NCBI RefSeq assembly: GCF_029989365.1
Contig: NZ_JAPRAQ010000001.1
Span: 62,001-126,000, forward strand
Direction: 5' to 3'
Length of the DNA stretch: 64,000 nt
Source of the DNA: Bradyrhizobium sp. Arg816
GTDB taxonomy: Bacteria > Pseudomonadota > Alphaproteobacteria > Rhizobiales > Xanthobacteraceae
Position 1 is the first letter of the stretch; each line of letters begins with the position of its first letter. Under the pieces are notes generated by a model. That model saw only the letters and a program-made list of their open reading frames with translations, was not told the DNA's origin and made no database searches. The translations under genes and the position numbers were made by a program. Shown here piece after piece: positions 53,561 to 62,645 of this stretch.

Positions 53561-55186
53561 ATGCAGGGATTGATGATGGACATGCCGCTTTTGATCAGCG
53601 GCCTGATCCAGTATGCCGCAGACTACCACGGCGAAGCCGAGATCGTCGCGCGCGAGATCGAGGGCGACATCCATCGCTACACCTATGCCGACGCCCATCC
53701 ACGCATCAAGCGCATGGCGCTGGCGCTGAAGCGGCTCGGCATGAAGCAAGGCGACCGCGTCGGCACCCTGGCCTGGAATACGCACCGCCATTTCGAGATG
53801 TTCTATGCCGCGCCGGGCATGGGCTACGTGCTGCACACCATCAATCCGCGGCTATTCCCCGAGCAGCTCGTCTACATCATCAACCACGCCGAAGACCGGC
53901 TGCTGTTCATCGACCGCGCCACGCTGCCGCTGGTCGAGGCGATCGCGCCGCAGCTGAAGACGATCGAGGCCTTCGTCGTGATGTCTTCGCGCGAGCGGAT
54001 GCCGGAGACCAAGCTTGCGAACGTGCATTGCTACGAGGATCTCCTCGCCAGCGAGAACGACGCCGGTTTCGCCTGGCCGGAGTTCGACGAAAAATCCGCA
54101 TCCACCATCTGCTACACGTCGGGCACGACGGGCAACCCCAAGGGCGTGATCTACTCGCACCGCGCCGCCATCCTGCAGACCATGACTTGCTGCAATTTCG
54201 ACTTCCTGCCGGGACATCTCGAAGGCGTGCGCGAAGTCATGATGCCGATGGCGCCGCTCTTCCACGGCAACGGCTGGAACATGCCGTTCACTGCGCCTTA
54301 CACGGGATCAAAGCTGGTGCTGCCCGGCCGTAACTATGAGCCCGACAAGCTCTATGAGCTGCTCGAAGGCGAGAAGGTGACGCTCTCCGCCGGCGTGCCG
54401 AGCTTCTGGCTGATCCTGCTCGATTGGCTGGGGCGCACCGGCAACAAATTCTCGACGCTGCGCGCGACGCTGTCGTCCGGCTCGGCGCCGCCGCGCGCGA
54501 TGGTCGAGAAGCTCAAGCGCGACTATGACGTCGACTACGTCCAGGCCTGGGGCATGACCGAGGCCCTGGGCTGCTCGATGCCGGGCTTGCGGCCCGGCTC
54601 CGAGCATCTCGGCGACAAGGAGAAATTCGACCGGCGCCAGGTGTCGGGCCGCGCCTGCTTCGGCACCTCCTTGCGCATCGTCGACGACGGCGGCAACGAG
54701 CTGCCGCGCGACGGCAAGACCGTCGGCCATTTGCGCGCCCGCGGCCCATGGGTCGCTTCCGGCTATATGAAGCTCGACGAAGGCCTCGACCGTGATGGCT
54801 GGCTGATCACCGGCGACATGGCGGTGATCGACAGCCAAGGCCACGTCACGCTGACCGATCGCTCCAAGGATGTGATCAAGTCCGGCGGCGAATGGATCTC
54901 CTCGATCCAGCTCGAGGACGTCGCCTTGTCCCACCCCGACGTGCTTCAGGCCGCGGTGGTCGCGATCAACCACGAGAAATGGCAGGAGCGTCCCCTGCTC
55001 CTCGTCGTCCGCAAGAAAGGCGCGACCGTCGACGGCAAGACCCTGCTCGACCACATGCGCCCGAAGATCGCGAGCTGGTGGATGCCCGACGCCGTCGAAT
55101 TCCTCGACGAGTTTCCGATGACCGGCACCGGCAAGGTGCTCAAATCCGCGCTGCGCGAGAAGTTCAGGGAGTACCGCGTCGCCTGA
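53561..55186 (+). CDS. Fatty-acid--CoA ligase (AMP-binding, FadD-like)
   Basis: This 541-residue adenylating enzyme begins behind GGAGGAGA. It has the P-loop [17 protein letters not shown], a WGMTEALG core motif, and ITGDMAVID with [15 protein letters not shown], then [13 protein letters not shown] near the C-terminus. It activates medium- or long-chain acids via acyl-AMP. It is divergent from the monooxygenase gene and may handle the acid released from the same substrate. Confidence 0.92.
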   Translation: MQGLMMDMPLLISGLIQYAADYHGEAEIVAREIEGDIHRYTYADAHPRIKRMALALKRLGMKQGDRVGTLAWNTHRHFEMFYAAPGMGYVLHTINPRLFPEQLVYIINHAEDRLLFIDRATLPLVEAIAPQLKTIEAFVVMSSRERMPETKLANVHCYEDLLASENDAGFAWPEFDEKSASTICYTSGTTGNPKGVIYSHRAAILQTMTCCNFDFLPGHLEGVREVMMPMAPLFHGNGWNMPFTAPYTGSKLVLPGRNYEPDKLYELLEGEKVTLSAGVPSFWLILLDWLGRTGNKFSTLRATLSSGSAPPRAMVEKLKRDYDVDYVQAWGMTEALGCSMPGLRPGSEHLGDKEKFDRRQVSGRACFGTSLRIVDDGGNELPRDGKTVGHLRARGPWVASGYMKLDEGLDRDGWLITGDMAVIDSQGHVTLTDRSKDVIKSGGEWISSIQLEDVALSHPDVLQAAVVAINHEKWQERPLLLVVRKKGATVDGKTLLDHMRPKIASWWMPDAVEFLDEFPMTGTGKVLKSALREKFREYRVA

Positions 55187-55279
55187 GGTACGCGCACCCT
55201 GCCGTGCGCGGTCTTCATCTTTTGGTAGATTCGACGGCGATATATCGAGATGTCGCTAACTCCAGGGATCGAGGACAGC

Positions 55280-56389
55280 ATGGCGTTTTCCGGATTGGGC
55301 CTGCATCTCGGCAATCTGTCGCGCCTGTCGAATGCGCAGACGCGCTCGATCAGCCCCGAGAATTTCACCGGCGAGAAGGGCAAGGGCGGCATGTCCGTCG
55401 ACGGACCCGCCGCACGCCAGGCCCGCGATCTCGGCCAGGGCTGGAAGATCTCGCCCTATGTCGTCATCGAACCCGGCGCGACCTTTACGCTCGCCGACAT
55501 TCAGGGCCAGGGCGCGATCCAGCAGATCTGGATGACGCTGGCGCGCGGGCGGCTGCGTCACTCGATCCTCCGGATCTGTTGGGACGACCAGGAGCAACCG
55601 AGCGTCGAGTGCCCGGCCGGCGATTTCTTTGCCTGCGGATGGGAGGAATTCGCGCAGGTGTCCTCGCTCGCGGTCTGCGTCAATCCCGGCCGCGCCTTCA
55701 ACTGCTACTGGGAGATGCCGTTCCGCAAGCGCGCGCGCTTCACGCTGGAGAACCGCAGCGAGGAGCAGCTCACCGTTTACTACCAGATCAATTATGCGCT
55801 CACCGAGGTGCCCGAGGACTGCGCCTATTTCCATGCGCAGTTCCGGCGCACCAATCCGCTACCCTACAAGGGGGTCTACACCATCCTCGATGGCGTCAGC
55901 GGTGCGGGCCATTATGTCGGCACCTATATGGCCTGGGGCGTCAACAACAACGGCTGGTGGGGCGAAGGCGAGATCAAGTTCTTCATCGACGGCGACGGTG
56001 CATTCCCGACCATCTGCGGCACCGGCACCGAGGATTATTTCTGCGGCGCCTACAATTTCGATCCCCATGTCGCGCATTCCGGCCAGGGGCAATCACGCTA
56101 CCAGGAATTCACCACGCCCTATGCCGGCCTGCCGCAGGTGATCCGTCCCGATGGCGTCTACAAATCGCAGCAACGCTTCGGCCTGTACCGCTGGCACATC
56201 CCCGATCCCGTGCGCTTCCGCTCCGATCTGCGCGTGACGATCCAGGCGCTGGGCTGGCTGCCGGGCGTCAAGGAGGCGAAGTATCTTCCATTGCAGGACG
56301 ACATCGCCTCGGTCGCGTTCTGGTACCAGACGCTGCCGACCCCGCCCTTCCCGACATTGCCCGGCCCGGATTATCTCGAAATCGGCTAG
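55280..56389 (+). CDS. DUF2961 protein (GH172-type glycoside hydrolase family)
   Basis: A 369-residue protein from ATG 55280 behind GAGGA; another ATG lies 10 codons upstream. It matches DUF2961, now GH172, with IQQIWMTLARGRLRHSILRI near residue 80 and the acidic active-site region GTGTEDYFCGAYNF. Characterised GH172 members act on fructofuranosyl or D-arabinofuranosyl linkages and form multimers. No signal peptide is seen. The linkage it cuts here is unknown. Confidence 0.82.
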   Translation: MAFSGLGLHLGNLSRLSNAQTRSISPENFTGEKGKGGMSVDGPAARQARDLGQGWKISPYVVIEPGATFTLADIQGQGAIQQIWMTLARGRLRHSILRICWDDQEQPSVECPAGDFFACGWEEFAQVSSLAVCVNPGRAFNCYWEMPFRKRARFTLENRSEEQLTVYYQINYALTEVPEDCAYFHAQFRRTNPLPYKGVYTILDGVSGAGHYVGTYMAWGVNNNGWWGEGEIKFFIDGDGAFPTICGTGTEDYFCGAYNFDPHVAHSGQGQSRYQEFTTPYAGLPQVIRPDGVYKSQQRFGLYRWHIPDPVRFRSDLRVTIQALGWLPGVKEAKYLPLQDDIASVAFWYQTLPTPPFPTLPGPDYLEIG

Positions 56390-56416
56390 CCGCCCTTCCC
56401 TGCGCTCACAGCATTT

Positions 56417-56454
56417 GCGCCGCCCGGACGTCGTGAAGATCGTCCGGGCGGCGC
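56417..56454. terminator. Strong bidirectional terminator hairpin
   Basis: GCGCCGCCCGGACG and CGTCCGGGCGGCGC form a perfect 14-base GC-rich stem with a 10-base loop. It lies 27 bases after the GH172-like stop and 18 bases beyond the end of the convergent outer-membrane gene, well placed to end both transcripts. Confidence 0.75.
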
Positions 56455-56472
56455 CTTCGTGTTCGGCGCCGG

Positions 56473-57006
56473 CTACCAGGAATACTGGAGCCCCACGCGT
56501 CCAAGGGCGCGCACGTCGCTCCACGACTGCGCCGGAAGCGCCACGCCAAACTCCGTCGCGGTCCGGTTGGACGTGGACGTCAAGCTGCCGCGATCGAGAC
56601 CGAACGCGATGCCCATGGTCAGTGACAGGTTTCCCTGGATCCTGATCATTCCGACCACACCGGCGGCATGCTGCCCGTCAAAGACGGCCCAGTGCGTCGA
56701 GATCGCATAGTTGGTCCCGTCGGGCAGGAACGGATTGACGAGCGAAGTCGCCATGGCCGTTCCCGTCGCTGCACGGGTAATCTGGCGCGCGAGATCGAAC
56801 TGGCTCTGCACCGTCTGCCCCGCGTTCACGCAGGTGTCGGTACCCGGTATGTAGAAGAAGTTGGCACCGTAGATCGAGCAGATCTTTTCGTACTCGACCG
56901 CAGCATGGCCGGGCGTCGGGATCGCCAGAACCACAGCGGCAGTCGCAAGGATAGCGCGCAGGTGACATCGGAAGACGTCTCGTGCCGCGTTGATTTGCTT
57001 CCACAT
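56473..57006 (-). CDS. Short porin-head/YadA-anchor-like protein, copy 2
   Basis: From ATG 57006 behind GGAGA the protein has 177 residues with a signal peptide ending PGHA. The mature head carries the two-Cys Rhizobiales porin motif C-SIYGANFFYIPGTDT-C. A short helical stretch (FDLARQITRAATGTAMATSL) leads to a C-terminal run of alternating strands (NYAISTHWAVFDG, AAGVVGMIRIQGN) ending QYSW. The helix-plus-four-strand tail resembles the YadA membrane anchor, and a terminal aromatic residue is usual for outer-membrane barrels. About two thirds identical to copy 1 in the mature part by eye. Confidence 0.7.
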   Translation of the reverse strand: MWKQINAARDVFRCHLRAILATAAVVLAIPTPGHAAVEYEKICSIYGANFFYIPGTDTCVNAGQTVQSQFDLARQITRAATGTAMATSLVNPFLPDGTNYAISTHWAVFDGQHAAGVVGMIRIQGNLSLTMGIAFGLDRGSLTSTSNRTATEFGVALPAQSWSDVRALGRVGLQYSW

Positions 57007-57037
57007 GTTTGTCTCCAATCAGTGACGTTGACGCGGC

Positions 57038-57796
57038 TCAGTAACGAGCAACGATGGCATCGCCGTTGAAGCGGTAGTTCACGCCGAGCTTCACGAGGTG
57101 CAGGTCATGGTCGACGTTTTGGGTACTGATCCGTGTGCTCAGCGCGATCGCGGCCGGACCGAAGTACAGATAGTCGTACTCCAGTCGCGCCGAGAGATTG
57201 CTCGTCAACGCGTATTCAAGGCCAACGCCGCCGGTCAAACCGGTCCGCTGGTGGTTCACGTCGAGCGGAGCAAACGTGCCGACATAGGCCTGGTAGGCGA
57301 CGTTGGCCCATGCAACGCCGCCTTTGGCGTAAGCCAGCACATTATCAAACGCGTAGCCGATGCGACCGGTACCCGTCGCCAGTGCTTGGTACGACACTGA
57401 AAGCCCGGACAAGATGGGGTTCGCGGGATCGAACGGCCGATTGCCCTTGATCGACGCCCAGGAGAGATCGAGCTCGGCACCGACCACGATGTTGTCGAAC
57501 TGCCAGTTGCCGCCAACCTGCGCACCTGCGAGCGCGCCCTTTGTGTCCATCGCGAAGCGGTCTTGCGCGAATGCGAAGCTCGGGTCTACGAGCCGGCTGC
57601 TGCCCATGCCATAACCGCCATGAGCACCAATGTAGAAGCCGTTCCAGAGCGGCACCGGAGCGACGACCGGAGCCTTCACTGTCATGTCGGCCGCGTTCGC
57701 AGATGTGGCAGTGAGCGGCATGGCCGCGAGAAGCGGCGTGGCGGCAGCAACGCAGGAGAGGAAGCGGCGCGCCGATCGCGAGAGAGAGATTGTCAT
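57038..57796 (-). CDS. Omp25-like outer-membrane beta-barrel protein, copy 2
   Basis: From ATG 57796 the protein has 252 residues with a signal peptide ending SANAA. The opening PLWNGFYIGAHGGYGMG is the first barrel strand of the Omp25/Omp31 family, and the end LVKLGVNYRFNGDAIVARY closes it. GGNWQFDNIVVGAELDLSW and GYAFDNVLAYAKGG are typical middle strands. Such proteins stabilise the outer membrane. Its gene is 31 bases upstream of the short copy-2 protein. Confidence 0.85.
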   Translation of the reverse strand: MTISLSRSARRFLSCVAAATPLLAAMPLTATSANAADMTVKAPVVAPVPLWNGFYIGAHGGYGMGSSRLVDPSFAFAQDRFAMDTKGALAGAQVGGNWQFDNIVVGAELDLSWASIKGNRPFDPANPILSGLSVSYQALATGTGRIGYAFDNVLAYAKGGVAWANVAYQAYVGTFAPLDVNHQRTGLTGGVGLEYALTSNLSARLEYDYLYFGPAAIALSTRISTQNVDHDLHLVKLGVNYRFNGDAIVARY

Positions 57797-57849
57797 GGGA
57801 TGATCTTTCAAAATGTCAGAATGAATTTTCGGAGCGAGCGTCGCGTGCT

Positions 57850-58356
57850 TCACCAGGCGTACATGAAGCCCGCGCGGCCGAGGCCACGGACGTCACTCCA
57901 CGATTGCGCCGGGATCGCCGTGCCGAATTCCGTCTGCGTCCGGTTGGTGAGGGACGTGAGGCTTCCCTTGTCGAGGCCGAGCGAGAAGCCGCCCGAGAAC
58001 ACGAAGTTGCCGGAGACCCGCACGAGCCCTGAGAAGCCCGCTGCGTGCTGGCCGTCATAGGTCGCCCAGTGGGTCGAGACGGCGTAGTTGGTGCCGGTCG
58101 GAAGCCACGGCGCGACGAGCGACGCAGCCATCGCGGTGCCGGTCGAAGCGCGGGTCTGCGCACGCGCGAGATCGAACTGGTTCGTCGCGATCTGGTTGGC
58201 GTTGGTGCAGGTGTCGGTGCCCGGAATGTAGAAGAAGCCGGCGCCGTACAAGGAGCAGACCTTGACGTACTCGACCGGAGCGGCGTGGCCTGGTGCGGCG
58301 ATCATGGCGCCGAGGCCGGCGGTGACGACTGCAGCGATCTTGGACATGGTGAACAT
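57850..58356 (-). CDS. Short porin-head/YadA-anchor-like protein, copy 1
   Basis: This 168-residue protein behind GGAGACAACATC starts MFTMSKIAAV; cleavage is expected after PGHA (residue 25). Cys34 and Cys50 flank SLYGAGFFYIPGTDT, a motif found at the start of alphaproteobacterial porins. The segment NQFDLARAQTRASTGTAMAA looks like the helical stalk that precedes a YadA anchor, and the strands NYAVSTHWATYDG through VRGLGRAGFMYAW end in Trp. The protein is far too short to be a full porin. It could be a minimal trimeric anchor protein; this is inference. Confidence 0.7.
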   Translation of the reverse strand: MFTMSKIAAVVTAGLGAMIAAPGHAAPVEYVKVCSLYGAGFFYIPGTDTCTNANQIATNQFDLARAQTRASTGTAMAASLVAPWLPTGTNYAVSTHWATYDGQHAAGFSGLVRVSGNFVFSGGFSLGLDKGSLTSLTNRTQTEFGTAIPAQSWSDVRGLGRAGFMYAW

Positions 58357-58407
58357 GATGTTGTCTCCGAGGATTTCTGTTGAATGCTGTTTCGATGTGC
58401 CGGGGAA

Positions 58408-59136
58408 TTAACGCGGGAGGCCGCCGTCGCCGTTGAAGCGGATGTTGATGCCGGCCTTCACCACCTGGACGAAATGCTTGATCTCGGACGTCGTGTCCGC
58501 GCTCACCCAGTGGAGCGTTTCGGTGGGGAGAAAGATCGCGTTGTATTCGACCTTGGCGGAGACGTTGCGCAGGAAGGCCACTTCCAGGCCGACGCCGCCG
58601 ACGGCACCGAACAGCTCGCGGTTGTAGTTGGTGATCTCCGGGGTGAACCGCGACGAGAGCTCCATGCGGGCATAGGCGCCACCGCCCTTGGCATAGGCGA
58701 GCCATTGGCCCGATGCGTAGCCGACACGGCCCGTCGCGGTCGCGAGGGCGGTGTAGCCGACCCCGTTGGTGGTGCTCGACGTGAGAAGGGGCGAGGTGCT
58801 GGTGTTGCCCTTCACGAAGGACCAGGAGCCGTCGACCTCGGCACCAAGGACATAGTTGCCCAGCTGCCAATTGTAGCCGAGCTGCCCGCCCGCGAGCGGT
58901 CCGTTGTAGTAGGCAAAGAACGGATTGTTGGCGGGGCTGTTGAGGGGATCGCGAAACTCCGACTTCCCCCATCCCCAGCCGCCATGGACACCGGCGTAGA
59001 ATCCAGACCAGGAGACGACGGGTGCAGGCAACGGACCGCCGGCGAAAGCAGGTGAAGTAATAATCGCGCTCACCGCTGCAACGGCGGCGGCGAGTCTGAT
59101 GCGGTGAGTTACGGAACGTCCTGATTGCGTGTGCAT
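58408..59136 (-). CDS. Omp25-like outer-membrane beta-barrel protein, copy 1
   Basis: From ATG 59136 (ATG 59148 possible) the protein has 242 residues with a signal peptide ending SPAFA. First strand VVSWSGFYAGVHGGWGWG, middle strands YNWQLGNYVLGAEVDGSW and GYASGQWLAYAKGGGAYA, and closing VVKAGINIRFNGDGG match copy 2 in order. It leads a four-gene minus-strand run. Confidence 0.85.
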   Translation of the reverse strand: MHTQSGRSVTHRIRLAAAVAAVSAIITSPAFAGGPLPAPVVSWSGFYAGVHGGWGWGKSEFRDPLNSPANNPFFAYYNGPLAGGQLGYNWQLGNYVLGAEVDGSWSFVKGNTSTSPLLTSSTTNGVGYTALATATGRVGYASGQWLAYAKGGGAYARMELSSRFTPEITNYNRELFGAVGGVGLEVAFLRNVSAKVEYNAIFLPTETLHWVSADTTSEIKHFVQVVKAGINIRFNGDGGLPR

Positions 59137-59148
59137 GTCGATGTCCAT

Positions 59149-59704
59149 TTCCTTTTCGAATTCAAGATTGCCGCTATTATATTTCTCTATTTTAGATTGT
59201 GCCTTGAGATGCAACGTTTGGATCAAGCCCTTGCTTGCTTTTGAACGAACGAAACCGGCGACCGCGCAGCTTGCGGATCGACGGGACGAACTATCGGTTG
59301 TTGGAAGAACCCGCGCGCAGTCTAGAGCAATGCGCTCCGCGTCCTATCGACTGGCGAACTAGGGGCGCGCGATCCGTAAGGATGTGCTTCCGTAGTCCCC
59401 TTGTGTTGTCATGACTGCTGCCCCCACTTTTGATTGAGGCCGATCTTAGGCACGACCTTTCGGATTGCCAGTCGCGTCAAAGTCACAGTTGCTGATTGTT
59501 TCCCACGCGCTTCTCATTCGGTGCACAAACGCAAGACAACGCATGAATGGACGTTAATATCGCTACGCAACAGGTGAGCTCTGACGCGATTTGCGCAGAG
59601 CCGCGCCGATGAAAATGCGATGAGGCAAGCGCCGCTATCGCCGACTCGATTCTGATGCAGGCCGGCCCCGCGTGCAGGCGCTGCTTGATCTACAGGAGGT
59701 CCAG
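59149..59704. other. Divergent intergenic region, promoter side of the outer-membrane module
   Basis: About 555 bases separate the outer-membrane module start from the acyl-CoA dehydrogenase. The part next to the module (59160-59210) is AT-rich. No protein-like frame was seen, and no strong palindrome. It should hold promoters for both sides. Confidence 0.5.
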
Positions 59705-60916
59705 ATGCTCTACCCGATGTCGCCCAAAGTCGTCGAGCTCAAGCGCAAGCTCGAAAGTTTCATGGACCGGCACATCTATCCGAACGAGGAGCGCTTCTAT
59801 CGCGAAGCGGAGGAGCTCGGGCCGTGGAAGGTCTATCCCGTCGTCGAGGAGCTGAAGCCGCTGGCGCGCGCCGAGGGTCTCTGGAATCTGTTCCTGCCGG
59901 AGTCCGGCCACGGCGCGGGTCTCACCAATCTCGAATATGCCCCGCTCTGCGAGGTGATGGGGCGCACGCATCTGGCGCCCGAAGTGTTCAACTGCTCGGC
60001 GCCCGACACCGGCAACATGGAGGTGCTGGAACGCTATGGCACGGAGAAGGACAAGGAGCGCTGGCTGAAGCCGCTGCTATCAGGCGAAATCCGCTCCTGC
60101 TTCGCCATGACCGAGCCCGCGGTCGCATCATCCGATGCGACGAACATCGAAAGCTCGATCGTGCGCGACGGCGACCATTACGTCATCAATGGGCGCAAAT
60201 GGTACACGACCAACGCGACCGACCCGCGCTGCAAGATCTGCATCTTCATGGGCAAGACCGATCCGGACAATCCCGACCGCCACAAGCAGCAATCCATGAT
60301 CCTTGTGCCGATGGACACGCCGGGCATCGAGGTGAAACGTCCGCTGCCCGTGTTCGGCTTCTACGGCGTGCCCGACCGCGCTTCCGAGGTCGTCTTCACC
60401 AATGTGCGCGTGCCCAAGGAGAACATGCTGCTGGGCGAAGGCCGCGGCTTCGAGATCGCACAAGGCCGCCTCGGCCCCGGCCGCATCCATCACTGCATGC
60501 GGCTGATTGGACTAGCCGAACGCACGCTGGAAAAGATGTGTCGCCGCGTGCGCAGCCGCGTCGCCTTCGGCAAGCCGGTCTCAGAGCAGACCGTGACGCA
60601 GGAGCGCATCGCGGAAGCCCGCATCATGATCGAGCAGGCCCGGCTGCTGACGCTCAACGCCGCCTATGCGATGGACACGGTCGGCAACAAGGTCGCGAAG
60701 GCCGAGATCGCGATGATCAAGGTCGCCGTGCCCAACATGGCCTGCCAGATCGTCGACTGGGCCATCCAGGCCCATGGCGGCGGCGGCACCTCGAACGATT
60801 TTGGCTTGACCCAGGCTTACGCGACCGCGCGCCTGTTGCGGCTCGCTGATGGGCCGGATGAAGTCCACAGGAACCAGATCGCGCGGTTCGAGCTGAAGAA
60901 ATACTCGAATGCCTGA
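59705..60916 (+). CDS. Acyl-CoA dehydrogenase
   Basis: A textbook AGGAGGT five bases before ATG 59705 sets the start, giving 403 residues. The flavin and substrate blocks are [15 protein letters not shown] (about residues 138-152), GRKWYTTNA, and the C-terminal [22 protein letters not shown]. Family members oxidise acyl-CoA to trans-2-enoyl-CoA with electrons to ETF. The N-terminal '[16 protein letters not shown]' resembles the long-chain ACAD11-like branch. It is single. Confidence 0.92.
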   Translation: MLYPMSPKVVELKRKLESFMDRHIYPNEERFYREAEELGPWKVYPVVEELKPLARAEGLWNLFLPESGHGAGLTNLEYAPLCEVMGRTHLAPEVFNCSAPDTGNMEVLERYGTEKDKERWLKPLLSGEIRSCFAMTEPAVASSDATNIESSIVRDGDHYVINGRKWYTTNATDPRCKICIFMGKTDPDNPDRHKQQSMILVPMDTPGIEVKRPLPVFGFYGVPDRASEVVFTNVRVPKENMLLGEGRGFEIAQGRLGPGRIHHCMRLIGLAERTLEKMCRRVRSRVAFGKPVSEQTVTQERIAEARIMIEQARLLTLNAAYAMDTVGNKVAKAEIAMIKVAVPNMACQIVDWAIQAHGGGGTSNDFGLTQAYATARLLRLADGPDEVHRNQIARFELKKYSNA

Positions 60917-60964
60917 GTCGATGTTAGTTCGTCAGTCCAGAGCCGGGCGCCTGAGCATCGGAGT

Positions 60965-61069
60965 CTAATCGACGCTTTGCGGCTCCGGGATGGATGCAGA
61001 CACATTTTGCTTCGAAATCGCTTCGAGCATAGCTCCGAAAATGATGATCGGCAGATAGAACGCAAGCAT
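60965..61069 (-). CDS. Micro-ORF: 34 aa membrane peptide MLAFYLPIIIFGAML
   Basis: AGGAGGA lies eight bases before ATG 61069 and the frame runs 34 residues: a hydrophobic helix over residues 1-18 followed by EAISKQNVSASIPEPQSVD. The strong ribosome site and clean hydrophobic pattern support a real gene. I recall similar MLAFYLPxIIF peptides in Bradyrhizobium. Function unknown. Confidence 0.6.
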   Translation of the reverse strand: MLAFYLPIIIFGAMLEAISKQNVSASIPEPQSVD

Positions 61070-61194
61070 GACCGTATTCCTCCTGCTGTGACAACCTTGG
61101 CCTGCAGGACCAGGTTCCTCAAATTGACACTCGCCCGCCTCGGAACATTTTCGTGGCTTACCTAGCTACCGAAGAAACCGAGTCGCAGGCAGTT

Positions 61195-61275
61195 TCAGGA
61201 ACGCATCGCGTCAATCGCATGGGCGATCAGAACGACTGCGCTCGCGGCAATGAGAAACACAAAGAACCAGCTCAT
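61195..61275 (-). CDS. Micro-ORF: 26 aa membrane peptide ending AHAIDAMRS
   Basis: GGAGG sits about seven bases before ATG 61275. The product MSWFFVFLIAASAVVLIAH continues IDAMRS-like to the stop (HAIDAMRS). The C-terminal AHAIDAxR mirrors the AHALDAYR of the 30-residue ORF at 48905, so the two are probably related. Confidence 0.6.
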   Translation of the reverse strand: MSWFFVFLIAASAVVLIAHAIDAMRS

Positions 61276-61396
61276 GTCCGCCTCCGATCCCGGAAGTGAA
61301 CGCGCTCATCCATGCACAGTCAAAACCCATCGGTCTGGAACCGCTATTCAACGGCTGGCTGATGCTTCGCTGCAACATTTGCGTCCGCTGTCGGCT

Positions 61397-61468
61397 CTAT
61401 CGGCAGAATGCCAAAAGGAGCAACGCGCCTACGACGCAGGCTGCCAGGACTAAAAACCAAACGCCCAT
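61397..61468 (-). CDS. Candidate micro-ORF: 23 aa hydrophobic peptide
   Basis: The frame from ATG 61468 encodes MGVWFLVLAACVVGALLLL then AFCR, a single membrane helix with a short basic end. GGGGGA precedes the ATG by only about four bases, closer than ideal. It is the first of three tiny minus-strand ORFs after the efflux adaptor gene. Confidence 0.4.
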   Translation of the reverse strand: MGVWFLVLAACVVGALLLLAFCR

Positions 61469-61575
61469 AAGTCCCCCGACTCACACAAGCGAGTCAGGAT
61501 TAGCCCTGCGATCTGGCATTGAAACGCCTGTTGGCGGTTTTCCCCAAGCCAGGCGCGATCCATGGGCTCGTTGCG

Positions 61576-62442
61576 TTAGTCCAATACCTCTACCGTCGCA
61601 GAGCGGCCGGCGACGAGCGATATGGTGTCGGGGACATTGTCCAGCGCGATGCGCACGGGGACGCGCTGGGCGAGCCGCACCCAGCTGAAGGTCGGGTTGA
61701 CATTGGCAAGCAGGTTCGCGCCCTCGGCGCGGTCGCGGTCCTCGATGCCGGCGGCGATGCTCTCGACATGGCCCGACAGCGTGACCGTCTCGCCCATCAG
61801 GCGAACCCGCACCTTGTCGCCGGTGCGGATGCGCGCGAGCTTTGTCTCTTCGAAATAGCCCTCCACATGCAACGTGTCGGTGTCGACCAGCGCCATCACG
61901 CCCTTGCCAGCCGTGACGTAGGCGCCGGGACGCAGATCCATGTTGGTGATGACACCGTTCACGGAGGCGTGGACCTCGCTGCGATCGAGGTTGAGCTGGG
62001 CGACCGCGCGGTCGGCGACGGCCTGATCGAACGCCGCCTTGGCCTGGAGCTGGGTCGCCAACACCTGCTCCTGCTTCTGCTGCGATACCGCATCGGTCGT
62101 CAGCGCGCTGTAGCGCTTCAAATCGGAATTGGCCTGGTCGAGCGTGGCCTGATGACCCGCCACCGATGCATCGGCTTGCCGCAAGGCCAGCGCGAAACGT
62201 TCGCGATCAATCCGGAACAGCACATCGCCGCGATGGACTTTCTGGTTGTCCTTGACCAGTACCTCCGTGACGAACCCGGAGACGTCAGGCGCGACCTGAA
62301 CCACGTCGGCACGGACGCGGCCGTCGCGGGTCCAGGGCTGCTCCATGTAATAGACCCAAAGCTCACGGCCGACCGCGAGCGCGGCGACGACGGCGAGAAC
62401 GGTCAGCGCAAGGCGGCCAAACCAGGCGAAATTCCCCTTCAT
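61576..62442 (-). CDS. Efflux adaptor (HlyD/AaeA-like)
   Basis: From ATG 62442 (GGAG nine bases before; overlaps the previous stop as ATGA) the protein has 288 residues: one N-terminal membrane helix, then TRDGRVRADVVQVAPDVSGFV in the barrel-sandwich and LDRSEVHASVNGVITNMDLRPG, the AaeA/EmrA arrangement. Together with the small DUF1656 protein and the FUSC protein it forms an aromatic-acid-type efflux unit. Confidence 0.88.
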   Translation of the reverse strand: MKGNFAWFGRLALTVLAVVAALAVGRELWVYYMEQPWTRDGRVRADVVQVAPDVSGFVTEVLVKDNQKVHRGDVLFRIDRERFALALRQADASVAGHQATLDQANSDLKRYSALTTDAVSQQKQEQVLATQLQAKAAFDQAVADRAVAQLNLDRSEVHASVNGVITNMDLRPGAYVTAGKGVMALVDTDTLHVEGYFEETKLARIRTGDKVRVRLMGETVTLSGHVESIAAGIEDRDRAEGANLLANVNPTFSWVRLAQRVPVRIALDNVPDTISLVAGRSATVEVLD

Positions 62443-62645
62443 GGCAAAAACTCCGAGAGATAGACGACGCCGCCGAGAAGACAGACGAAAATCGCGAAAT
62501 CGAACAGCGCACGGTGCCAGACCAGCCGGTAGAGGTCGAAGCGCTGCATGAGCCGGCGCAGGATCGCGCTCAGGACGTAGGCGACGATGATCCACGCCAG
62601 CAACGCCGGCACGAGCACGCCATAGATGTCGATCTGGTACCTCAT
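62439..62645 (-). CDS. DUF1656 family small membrane protein (AaeX-like)
   Basis: This 68-residue protein has two membrane helices and starts MRYQIDIYGVLVPALLAW. Such proteins are always found between the FUSC permease and HlyD adaptor genes of AaeXAB-type systems. Both ends overlap their neighbours (ATGA), so all three genes are translationally coupled. Confidence 0.88.
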   Translation of the reverse strand: MRYQIDIYGVLVPALLAWIIVAYVLSAILRRLMQRFDLYRLVWHRALFDFAIFVCLLGGVVYLSEFLP

